Assembly: GCA_937995865.1 (NCBI GenBank)
Contig: CALKJA010000111.1
Location: 1-40,377, forward strand
From: an uncultured Paracoccaceae bacterium
Lineage (GTDB): Bacteria; Pseudomonadota; Alphaproteobacteria; Rhodobacterales; Rhodobacteraceae
DNA length: 40,377 bases
Direction: 5' to 3'
Shown here: positions 16,670 to 25,240 of the stretch, piece after piece
Numbering within the stretch: position 1 is the stretch's first letter
How the letters are laid out: every line of letters starts with the position of its first letter
Position numbers and translations under genes: made by a program
Notes under the pieces: generated by a model
Seen by the model: only the letters and a program-made list of their open reading frames with translations
Databases searched by the model: none
What the model was told of the DNA's origin: nothing

Positions 16670-18909
16670 GCCACATGACGCAAGGTTTGAGGCCAAAGCT
16701 GAGTGGCCAGCGTAACGGCTGCAGCTTCAAGCGTGGATCCCAGAGGCGCAAGGTCTATCGCCCTGTTTGCGGGGCATGGTTCTGGTAAATTCCAAGCGGC
16801 TTTTAGGGCAGAAGCGATGCTCGGCGCGGTGAGCTGAGCAGAGAGGATATGTGGCGCAAGTGTTGAAAGATCCTTTTCGCCAAAACGGTTTGTCACAACG
16901 CGCATACCAGCGGCCGCCATTTCAATCGGTGGGTGGCTTGGGTGAGGTGACATCATAAGCGAAAGGCCCAGATCGGATTGCGCAAGATAGGCCGGATATT
17001 CGGACCAAGGAAGTTTGCCCCGCGACTGCATTTCAATCCCGCCGGGAAGCATCACATTGCGATGGGCCAAGCCAAGGCTCACCACATCAACTTCGGATTT
17101 GGTCAGTAACTGAGCTTCGAGAAACTGGCCCAACCCCTCAACAGCGAGCGGGAAAAGATTGCGTGGCACCTCTGGCCGCCCGTAAAGGACGATCCTTTTG
17201 CGGTCACGCGGCGCGCGCGTGAGCTGTGCATAGTGCGCGGTGTCGATAGCCGGACGAAAGGCCGCGCCAATGGGCAGGTTGTGGCCCTGTGCGCCCGTAT
17301 GATTGGCCAGAGTTACGGTGTTGAATATCGGCAGGCAGGGGAATTCATAGCTTGCTAATGCGCCAGCGTGTTCCGTGCCCCAAGGGTAGAAATTCGGTTC
17401 ATAGTCTTGGATCAAATAGGCAAAGCGGCGCTCCGAAAACACGCCTTCTTTGAGAAGGCCATGAGCAACATGTGCCGTCCACCACGCCGTTGCCAAGAAC
17501 CGGTCATCCGGGTGGCAAGGCAAGGATTTTGACGTGACGCCGCACGCCAAAGAGATGCGCGTCATGGTTGCCGAATTTCGGGCACGCGACGCTACAAAGG
17601 CGCGTGATGCGTCTGGCGCCGCCATTGGCAGATCCGTCGCGATGAAACGCACGGGATGTCCTTGGTTTGCAAGAATAAGCCCTAGGTCAACGGCTGTCGC
17701 GATCCCTGCAAACATCTCCGTCGGATTGAGGGTCGGCACGAGCAGGTTCAGAACGGGCCCGCTCGCCGTCATTTTCGGCGCCCACTTTGCGGTCATCCGG
17801 CCATCAAAATGATGCCACCAAGGTTCTGCAGGAGTGTGTGCTGCCGGGGCAACCGGCTCTTGCTTGGAAGGAGCGGGGGTTGGTGCGGGACCGGGGGCAA
17901 GCGCAAATAGCCGCGCATCAAGTGTCGCCAAATGCATGCGGACGTTGTGAGGGCGCAGCCCTGCGAATGTGGCGCGCAACGCCCACATCAAGCGTCCTGC
18001 GTTAATTGCGGCAAAGCCAAGATTGATGGCTGCCAGATCTAGGCGCCGTTGCAATATATGTTTTGCGGCCTCCGGGACAAACCGCAAGCCCAGATGCGCC
18101 GAGGATCGGAACGCGCGCAGATCCTTGTGTTTCAATCCGCGCAACTCAAGCGTCAGCGCCAAGTACCGTGCGAGAGCATATGCCCCTGCCAACGCGCGCA
18201 AGCTTGGGTGTGCAACGCGCAGGCATGCGCCCACTGCGTTGCCGCCATGCTGCCGATACTTCACAAGTGGGCGATCCACACGCGCAATCTTTCCGCGCGC
18301 GGCGGCGACAAGGGCCAACCAGAGATCATGATAAAAATGCACACCATCCTGAGGTGGAAACGGCAGTGCCGCTGTAACCAACCGTCGACGCATGAGCATG
18401 GTCATCCCAGTCACGGTGTTACGTGTTAGCAGGTCGTTCAAACCATCGCTTGCGGTTCTGTTTTCAGCCGCAAAGAGCGAGGGCGCGATTGCAGCTCCTT
18501 GGGCATCGATCAAACTGGCATCGGAATGCACAAGTTCGGCTCCTGTGGCTTTGAGCCTTTGATATCCTGTGGAAAGCCGATCCGGCATCCACACGTCGTC
18601 CTGATCGCAGAATGCAAAAAGATCTGTCTCTGGATACCGTGCAAGGGCAGCGCTTAATCCAGCTTCAAACGCGCGCGGCGCGTCTAGCCGCGTGTCTGTA
18701 TTAAGGACTTCGGCTTGTAACCCATGTGCGCGGGCCATCTCTAAAGCGCCAGCGCCGGATGTTTGGTCAGCCTCAACAAAGAGCACAAAGTGCGCAGGAT
18801 GGACCTGTGCGCCAAGGGAGGCAATCTGCGCCTCAAGATGCGCTGGATCCGGCTGATGCAATGCCAGAATTGTGCAGATCGATTCCATCGGAGCCCCTTT
18901 GACAGCCAT
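16666..18909 (-). CDS. Two-domain glycosyltransferase: N-terminal GT2 plus C-terminal WsaF/GT4-like domain
   Basis: N-terminal FAFCDQDDVWMPDRL and YRQHGGNAVG; C-terminal LNLLVPTLNPTEMFAGIATAVDLG, YLIQDYEPNFYPWGTEHAGA, GLSLMMSPHPSHPPIEMAAAGMRVVTN. Confidence 0.85.
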   Translation of the reverse strand: MAVKGAPMESICTILALHQPDPAHLEAQIASLGAQVHPAHFVLFVEADQTSGAGALEMARAHGLQAEVLNTDTRLDAPRAFEAGLSAALARYPETDLFAFCDQDDVWMPDRLSTGYQRLKATGAELVHSDASLIDAQGAAIAPSLFAAENRTASDGLNDLLTRNTVTGMTMLMRRRLVTAALPFPPQDGVHFYHDLWLALVAAARGKIARVDRPLVKYRQHGGNAVGACLRVAHPSLRALAGAYALARYLALTLELRGLKHKDLRAFRSSAHLGLRFVPEAAKHILQRRLDLAAINLGFAAINAGRLMWALRATFAGLRPHNVRMHLATLDARLFALAPGPAPTPAPSKQEPVAPAAHTPAEPWWHHFDGRMTAKWAPKMTASGPVLNLLVPTLNPTEMFAGIATAVDLGLILANQGHPVRFIATDLPMAAPDASRAFVASRARNSATMTRISLACGVTSKSLPCHPDDRFLATAWWTAHVAHGLLKEGVFSERRFAYLIQDYEPNFYPWGTEHAGALASYEFPCLPIFNTVTLANHTGAQGHNLPIGAAFRPAIDTAHYAQLTRAPRDRKRIVLYGRPEVPRNLFPLAVEGLGQFLEAQLLTKSEVDVVSLGLAHRNVMLPGGIEMQSRGKLPWSEYPAYLAQSDLGLSLMMSPHPSHPPIEMAAAGMRVVTNRFGEKDLSTLAPHILSAQLTAPSIASALKAAWNLPEPCPANRAIDLAPLGSTLEAAAVTLATQLWPQTLRHVA

Positions 18910-18999
18910 CAGTCTGCACGCTGTCCGATCGTGTTTAAGAAAGAGCTAATGCGCATCAGAATTTGCGGCGTATTTCCCTCGCAAAGCCCGAAGTCGACG

Positions 19000-19665
19000 C
19001 TAGGCTGCGCGGTCGCGCACGATGTCGAGGTGGTGTGCGATACCGTCCTCAATGTTTGGGTGAAACGTGAGCCGACCATCCGAAAGGACGGCGGCACAGT
19101 CACAAACTTCACGCACAAGCGGCAGCGAATGGGACACGACTATCGCGCCCGCAGAGCCAAGCCGCGCTTTGAACAGAGCCTGGGATGCTTCCCTGTAGGC
19201 AGCATCACCCACGGACGTGACCTCATCTACCAAGTAATGATCAAACGGGATCGCCATTGAGGCGCCAAAGCTCAGCCGCGCTTTCATGCCCGATGAGTAT
19301 CCACGCACTGGCAGATGCAAATGCGGGCCCAGCCGGGCGAATTCTTCAACAACGGCCACCAGATCTTCTGTCTCAGCGCCATAAATACGCGCGAGGAACC
19401 GTAGGTTCTGCGCCCCACTCAGATCGCCGTGAAAGGAGCCCATTAGCCCAATAGGCCATGACACCCGTCCTGCATGTTCAATCCAGCCCTGATCGGGTGA
19501 CAAAGTTCCCGCAATAAGGCGCAGCAGGCTGGATTTCCCAGCCCCATTGCGCCCCAATAATGCAACAGATCGCCGCGCAGGAAACGTTCCGGAAATACCT
19601 CGTGCGATCGAAGTGCGCTGCCGATTGCGCGCGAATGTTTTATGGACGTCGTGCAGAGTGATCAT
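19000..19665 (-). CDS. kpsT: Polysaccharide (capsule) export ABC transporter ATP-binding protein, KpsT/BexA/CtrD-like
   Basis: Walker A LLGRNGAGKSS, signature YSSGMKARLSF, ..FDHYLVDEVTSVGDAAYREAS; start at MITLHDVHKTF. Confidence 0.88.
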   Translation of the reverse strand: MITLHDVHKTFARNRQRTSIARGISGTFPARRSVALLGRNGAGKSSLLRLIAGTLSPDQGWIEHAGRVSWPIGLMGSFHGDLSGAQNLRFLARIYGAETEDLVAVVEEFARLGPHLHLPVRGYSSGMKARLSFGASMAIPFDHYLVDEVTSVGDAAYREASQALFKARLGSAGAIVVSHSLPLVREVCDCAAVLSDGRLTFHPNIEDGIAHHLDIVRDRAA

Positions 19666-19667
19666 CT

Positions 19668-20972
19668 TCAACGACGATCTCGGAGCGCTTGGACAAGCAA
19701 TGTCCCCATTGACCAAATCAGCAGCGCGGCCACGCCCACAAGCGCTGTGAGAGTAATACGGCGCGGATATTCGGGGGTTTGTGCCAGAGTCGCTGGGATA
19801 TGAGCCGCAAGATAGCGGGTTGTGCGCTGCGCCTCGGCGCGCGCCACATCAAGCGCTGCGCGCGCCGCAACATAAGCTTCCTCGGCAAAGGCCAGATCAA
19901 CCTTTAGGCGCTCATATTCTGCAACCTGTGCGGCATAGCTGACGCCTCCATTCTCGGTCACCGTCATGGCGGCCCGCTCCTGCGCGATCAGGCCGCGTAG
20001 AATTTCGATCCGTTGCTGCGCTTGGGCTAAAGTGAATTCACGGTTGGGGCGCTCGCTGCTTGCAAGCGTCTGATGTTCCAACATGGCCGAGGCCAACTGT
20101 TCTTGAAGCGAAGCCACAAGCCCAAGCCGCCCTTGCAGGTCCATCGCAGGATCAACCATCTGCGTGTCCAATCGAAAGCCCGTTAGGGCCAGCCGAGCGT
20201 CGCGAAGTGTAGCGCGTGCGATCTCAAACTCTGAAAATGCAAAAGTGGTGGCATCGCGCTGTGCGGTTTCGCTCAGCGCATTGATCATATTGGCGCTTTC
20301 AAGACGGACGGCCTTTGCAATAGCAAGGGCATCTTCGGGTGAAAAAGCGCGGGCGGTTACCGTGATCAGGCCTGTGGCTGGGTCATGGCGCGTTGTCACC
20401 ATGCGGGCCCAGTGATCCCTTAGGCTTTCGATTGTCACGGTCTGTGCGCCCTTTGGGAGAGTATAGCCAAAGATGGGATCGTCGGGCGCGGCCCAAAGGG
20501 AATGCAAATCCAACCGCGCTTGTACAGCGGCGACAAGATGTTGGGAGCGAGCAAAATCAAACAGGATGTCGGTATCTGATGACGATGTCCCGCCCATATC
20601 CGCCAGACCACCAAATAGATCCAGTGGGGAGGCAGGGCTTTCAGTTTGCACGCTGAATGCCACGGTTGAGGCATATTGGTCCTGTGCGACACCCCATAAA
20701 TACAGGGCGGTGGCCAGAATGGGGGCCACAACGCAGAACATAAAGCTACTCCAGACCCCGCGCGCGCGGCCTGGTGGACGGGGTTTTACCTGCCGGGGCG
20801 GTTTGGGCTCCGTCAAATGCGGTGGCAAAGGGACAAAGGCGCTTGGCAATGGTTTTTGGGGGTAGGTCTCAGTTGGCCCGGCGGGCAGCTTTGATAGACG
20901 CGCGCGCACTCTCGGAACCGGTTGCAGCGGCATTGCGTCCATTTTTTCTTGGATTAGACCCATGTTCTTCAC
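19668..20972 (-). CDS. kpsE: Capsule polysaccharide export inner-membrane protein, KpsE/BexC/CtrB-like
   Basis: N-terminal TM (FMFCVVAPILATALYLWGVAQDQYASTVAFSVQTE), coiled-coil middle, C-terminal TM, YPRRITL motif. Confidence 0.85.
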   Translation of the reverse strand: MKNMGLIQEKMDAMPLQPVPRVRARLSKLPAGPTETYPQKPLPSAFVPLPPHLTEPKPPRQVKPRPPGRARGVWSSFMFCVVAPILATALYLWGVAQDQYASTVAFSVQTESPASPLDLFGGLADMGGTSSSDTDILFDFARSQHLVAAVQARLDLHSLWAAPDDPIFGYTLPKGAQTVTIESLRDHWARMVTTRHDPATGLITVTARAFSPEDALAIAKAVRLESANMINALSETAQRDATTFAFSEFEIARATLRDARLALTGFRLDTQMVDPAMDLQGRLGLVASLQEQLASAMLEHQTLASSERPNREFTLAQAQQRIEILRGLIAQERAAMTVTENGGVSYAAQVAEYERLKVDLAFAEEAYVAARAALDVARAEAQRTTRYLAAHIPATLAQTPEYPRRITLTALVGVAALLIWSMGTLLVQALRDRR

Positions 20973-21068
20973 CCCAAATTAACCGTGATGCGCCGAAACA
21001 AGGGGCGTTGGCCCCATTGCAAAACGCGCCTGAACCGCCAGCCTGAGCCCGCTGGGCGGAGGACCCGA

Positions 21069-21860
21069 ATGAGCGACAGCCCAAATCAAACATTTGCCCC
21101 GTCGAGCATGCCTGCTGTCATCGGAGCGTTGATGCTGCGCGAAATGGCCACAAGCTATGGCCGTCACCCAGGCGGATATGCTTGGGCGATTGCAGAGCCT
21201 GTGGGCGGAATCACTTTGCTGACGGTGATCTTTTCTTTGGCGTTCACCGCACCACCATTGGGCAGTTCTTTCGCCTTGTTCTATGCGTCTGGTTATTTGC
21301 TGTTCTCGGCCTACCTGAACGTGTCGAACAAGATTGCTGTTGCGATCCGGTTCTCCAAACCTTTGCTCTTCTATCCAGCCGTTCGGTTTAGCGATCCGAT
21401 CTTGGCCCGGTTTGTCCTGAACGCCTTGGTAGAAATTCTGGTAATCTTTGTCGTGCTGGGCGGGATTGTCTTGCTGTGGGGCATTCCTGTGGACTTTGAC
21501 TGGTCGAAACTGGCGCTCGCCGTTGTGCTGACCTTGTTGCTCGCTCTCGGCGTTGGAACACTGAATTGCGTTGCCATGTCCCTGTCTCCTATTTGGGAGA
21601 GGGTTTGGGCCATTGTCACGCGGCCCTTGTTCGTGATCTCTACAATCTTCTTTTTGTTCGATGCAGTGCCTCACCCGTACCAAGACCTTCTTTGGTTCAA
21701 TCCATTGATCCACACCGTCGCCTTGTTGCGAGCCGCGCTTTACCCAGGGTATGAAGCTGCTTTTGCGGCGCCACTTTTCGTGGCGGGGATTGGCGCAGGC
21801 GGCTTTGTGCTGGGTATGATCCTGTTGGGACGTTGGTATCGGGAGATCATCAATAACTAG
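21069..21860 (+). CDS. kpsM: Capsule polysaccharide export ABC permease, KpsM/BexB/CtrC-like
   Basis: ALMLREMATSYGRHPGGYAWAIAEPVGGI plus six TM helices; divergent from kpsE-like gene; start at MSDSPNQTF. Confidence 0.88.
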   Translation: MSDSPNQTFAPSSMPAVIGALMLREMATSYGRHPGGYAWAIAEPVGGITLLTVIFSLAFTAPPLGSSFALFYASGYLLFSAYLNVSNKIAVAIRFSKPLLFYPAVRFSDPILARFVLNALVEILVIFVVLGGIVLLWGIPVDFDWSKLALAVVLTLLLALGVGTLNCVAMSLSPIWERVWAIVTRPLFVISTIFFLFDAVPHPYQDLLWFNPLIHTVALLRAALYPGYEAAFAAPLFVAGIGAGGFVLGMILLGRWYREIINN

Positions 21861-21879
21861 CTAATCGCAAAGATTAGAA

Positions 21880-24567
21880 TCAGCCCAAGAATATAAAATC
21901 TGTCACACTCAGATGATCGGCATCTACATCGAGCAGCCGAATTTTGTGACCCTCATAAGTGATTTCCGCATAATTCTTGCCGCTTAGGGTGATGTTCTCA
22001 ATCTCTAAGCCTTCAAAACGCCCGGCCACGTATTTCATGCGAATGGCGTCTTCTCCGATGGTGAAATCCGTAATCGTATCAATCTCACCAACGTCAAAAC
22101 TGTTAAATACAAAGATGTCGCTTTCGCTACCGCCATGTAGGGAATCGTCGCCTGTGCCGCCATTCAACGTGTCGTCGCCATCGCCGCCTCGCAGGATATC
22201 ATCGCCTGAACCGCCACCGATGAAATCATTGCCGTTGCCGCCATTGGCATAGTCATCATCATCGCCCGCTCCGATCAAATCATCGCCGTCGCCGCCCCAA
22301 AGGGTATCATTGCCTGTCCCTCCGCCAAGACTGTCATTGCCAGCCTCACCGTAGACGATGTCAGTGCCGTAGCTTCCGGCGAGCGTATCATTTCCGTTGC
22401 CGCCGCGAACGTCATCGGATCCCCAGCCGCCGCTGGCTACGTCATCGCCATCACCCGCAAAAATGAAGTCATCATCCGGGCCTGAGCCAATCGTATCGTT
22501 TCCAGCGTCGCCATACATGATGTCATCGCCATAAGAGCCGCCCAAGGAGTCATCACCATCGCCGCCATAGACAGTGTCATCACCATCATGAGCTGCGATA
22601 TTATCATCTCCGGCGCCCCCATCGATCACATCATCGCCCTCGCGGCCAAGTAACGCATCATTGCCTGCGCCCCCGTTTAAGGTGTCATTCCCAAGACCGC
22701 CATCGATCCAGTCGACCCCATCTTCGCCATGGACGATATCATCTGCATCCAAGGCGATAATTACGTCATCGCCGGCGCCGCCTGTCAGAGTGTTTTCGTT
22801 TGCGTCTCCGGTGAGTATATCGTCAAAAGCTGACCCACTGAGCCCTTCGATGCCGCTGAACAGATCGCCATAAGCGGCGCCAGAATTTTCCGAATGGTCC
22901 CCAAGGTCCGCAACGACCCCTTGAGCCGCACTAGAATAGTCGGCCACATCAACCCCGCCACCGCCGTCGAGAATGTCGCCCCCGCCACCGCCCGTCAGAA
23001 CGTCATCGCCAGCAAGGCCATAAAGCTCGTCACCTTCATCGCCGCCGGTCAAAATGTCGTCATCACTTGTGCCGGTGATCACTTGTGTATCGCTATGTGA
23101 CGCCACATAGCTTAGATCCACATGGGCCCCGTTCAAAAGGTCGTTGGTTGTGAAATCAGCCCGCGACAGCGAGGCGCCATTCGCAGAAAAGAGCCGCACA
23201 CTTTCGTCCCCAACAGAGATAATGACACCGTCGGATGTGCTAAGAAATGAAAATTGGGAAATGTCGCGCAGATACCCCCAGGATGAGAGATCAAGGCTGT
23301 CTTTGCCCAGCTCGAAATCCATGATCTCGTCTCTGATGCCGTCCGCACCCAGTACAAAGATATCAGCGCTGGTCCCGCCGGTAAGCTGATCAAACCCAGC
23401 GCCGTCAATTAGGATGTCATCGCCAAATTTGCCGTCGATTGCCGTGCCGCCGTCATCTGCGATGAGCACGTCCTGCCGAGACGTGCCGCTGAGCGTATCG
23501 CCTTCGGCATATCGCACCTCCCCATCGGGACCAAGGTTAAGGGACAGTTGCGTGACACCGGGTTCCACAGTTGAGGTAATCAAGATCTGATACAGGCCGT
23601 CGATTTCGACAACCTCCATGTCAGCGATATTTGTCAGCCCCATTTCTGTATCGTCGACGATCGTTTCACGATGGAATATGCGCCCATCAGGAGTGATGGA
23701 AAATAGGCTGAGCCCATCATCTTGCCCTGAGACAAGAACATAGGCTTGATCGCCCCGGACAAAGACCTCCATCACCTGAACGCCCTGAAAGCGTGTGTTA
23801 AGCTCATCCATAACCTGATCGCGCGCGATCAGCGTTCCGTTTTCATCCAGCTCCAGCAAGGTGAGAGACGACGTTCCTGCAGACGCGACAAGCACAAACG
23901 ACGTGCCCGCGATCGTAAATGCATCAAGATCTGTGGGCGTTTGTATCGGCAAAAATTGATCCTGCCCGATGCGCGACGTCTCCGAGAGCCGTCCAATACT
24001 GTTCATCGTATACGCAGTAACGCCGCTGTCCTCTCCTCCGATGGAGAAGACATACTGCGCGCCGTTCAAATCCAGTGTAGCCAGTTTCGCAATGCCATGA
24101 TTATAGGCTCCGTCAGGATCCCCCATAAGCTGGATCCGCGTCAGATCCCCATCGCTTTGTTTGTAGGTTCGGATGCCGTAGCCATCCGAGCTGACCATCA
24201 CCAGAAAATCACTGCCCTCGACAGTGACTGCCAGCGCCTCAACGGCGTCTGTGTAAAGGCCCGATTGGTTGCCATAGATTGTAAGGCTGTTGCTGCCCTC
24301 ATTTTCGAAGACAGTTGCGATATCTGAGGCCGCGAGAAGGATCATTTCTCCGATGAACCACTCGGCGGTCATCCAGCTGCCCGGATCTTCTGCGGCTTCG
24401 CCTGAAACACTCGCAAGCGTGCTTGAGCTCAGCGCAAGCGCCACGGTGGTGTCCAGCTGGTCGTGCTGGACAATCACTTCGCCCTCTTGCACCCGAAGTT
24501 TGGCCGATCCAAGCGGTTCGCCCAAAGACCCGTCCGTCAGGGTGCCAATATAAGTAAATCCGCCCAC
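21880..24567 (-). CDS. RTX calcium-binding protein with beta-propeller-like N-terminal half
   Basis: Many GGxGxDxLx nonapeptides (e.g. NGGAGNDALLGREGDDVIDGGAGDD) in the C-terminal half; repetitive blade-like N-terminal ~370 aa. Confidence 0.9.
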   Translation of the reverse strand: MGGFTYIGTLTDGSLGEPLGSAKLRVQEGEVIVQHDQLDTTVALALSSSTLASVSGEAAEDPGSWMTAEWFIGEMILLAASDIATVFENEGSNSLTIYGNQSGLYTDAVEALAVTVEGSDFLVMVSSDGYGIRTYKQSDGDLTRIQLMGDPDGAYNHGIAKLATLDLNGAQYVFSIGGEDSGVTAYTMNSIGRLSETSRIGQDQFLPIQTPTDLDAFTIAGTSFVLVASAGTSSLTLLELDENGTLIARDQVMDELNTRFQGVQVMEVFVRGDQAYVLVSGQDDGLSLFSITPDGRIFHRETIVDDTEMGLTNIADMEVVEIDGLYQILITSTVEPGVTQLSLNLGPDGEVRYAEGDTLSGTSRQDVLIADDGGTAIDGKFGDDILIDGAGFDQLTGGTSADIFVLGADGIRDEIMDFELGKDSLDLSSWGYLRDISQFSFLSTSDGVIISVGDESVRLFSANGASLSRADFTTNDLLNGAHVDLSYVASHSDTQVITGTSDDDILTGGDEGDELYGLAGDDVLTGGGGGDILDGGGGVDVADYSSAAQGVVADLGDHSENSGAAYGDLFSGIEGLSGSAFDDILTGDANENTLTGGAGDDVIIALDADDIVHGEDGVDWIDGGLGNDTLNGGAGNDALLGREGDDVIDGGAGDDNIAAHDGDDTVYGGDGDDSLGGSYGDDIMYGDAGNDTIGSGPDDDFIFAGDGDDVASGGWGSDDVRGGNGNDTLAGSYGTDIVYGEAGNDSLGGGTGNDTLWGGDGDDLIGAGDDDDYANGGNGNDFIGGGSGDDILRGGDGDDTLNGGTGDDSLHGGSESDIFVFNSFDVGEIDTITDFTIGEDAIRMKYVAGRFEGLEIENITLSGKNYAEITYEGHKIRLLDVDADHLSVTDFIFLG
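22119..23078 (-). repeat. RTX nonapeptide repeat region (approximate limits)
   Basis: Tandem GGDGDD/GGAGND motifs in the translated ORF. Confidence 0.8.
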
Positions 24568-25101
24568 GCGTCACATCCTGCTCCGACCGACGCATGTATG
24601 GGATGTGCAGGTTAAGAGCGCCTTACTGGGACACAACAGGATCCGGCGAGATTGACGCAAATTGCAGTGGAACCGCACGGTGGTGCAGTGCCTTGGGGAA
24701 TCGAGCTGTGCGTCCATCTTCGGTTAAGACCAAACGTAGGATGCTGCGATGCAGCAAGCATGGGTGGTGTGATTTCAGGGCGAAGCTTGAAATCTTTGCT
24801 CAATTATTACCCATTCGAGGAAAACGGCGCCAATTCCCGCTTTTTTGCGCGCGTAAAGCTAGCTGATACACTCGAAAGCTTCGATACTGATTTCACACCG
24901 CGAGACAACTCCTTCCCTAGTCTTTCGGTCAAAACTAGTCCGCCGTCCGGCCCAAGCGTTCTCCTCCCATTGACGCAGACAGCCGGGCGGCGCTCTTTTT
25001 CTCAATAATCAAGACGTGAGGCGCGTGCACCTGCAAGCGACGGTCGGTATGTCAGCCCAGGGTTGCCTGCTGGTTTAGTTTTGATTGGCGTGTGATTTGC
25101 T

Positions 25102-25131
25102 CGCCACGCCACGCCACGCCACGCCACGCCA
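25102..25131. repeat. Pentanucleotide tandem repeat (CGCCA)6
   Basis: cgcca x6 uninterrupted, immediately followed by tgactgg. Confidence 0.95.
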
Positions 25132-25184
25132 TGACTGGCCTATGGCCGCCGCGCGAGGACTTTCGAATGAAACTGTTTTGAGCA

Positions 25185-25214
25185 GCTGAGGGGCAGCCAG
25201 TTGGACCCCTCAGC
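25185..25214 (-). terminator. Terminator-like hairpin downstream of the alpha/beta hydrolase
   Basis: GCTGAGGGG / CCCCTCAGC, perfect 9-bp stem with 12-nt loop, 27 nt past the stop; no U-tract. Confidence 0.5.
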
Positions 25215-25240
25215 CAATGTGCATTGTTGGTTGAACGCCG

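Noticed and set aside
18962-18985. TTTGCG...CGCAAA dyad between the KpsT-like and GT genes
   Set aside because: Six-base arms with a 12-nt loop; not distinguishable from chance.
20979-21713. 244 aa reverse ORF opposite the KpsM-like gene
   Set aside because: Q/R/N-rich antisense translation of a membrane protein gene.
21861-21877. CTAATC-gcaaa-GATTAG dyad between kpsM-like and RTX genes, as a bidirectional terminator
   Set aside because: Only 6 AT-rich base pairs; too weak to call from sequence alone.
25102-25131. CGCCA repeats considered as a CRISPR array
   Set aside because: Five-base units with no spacers; a simple tandem repeat.
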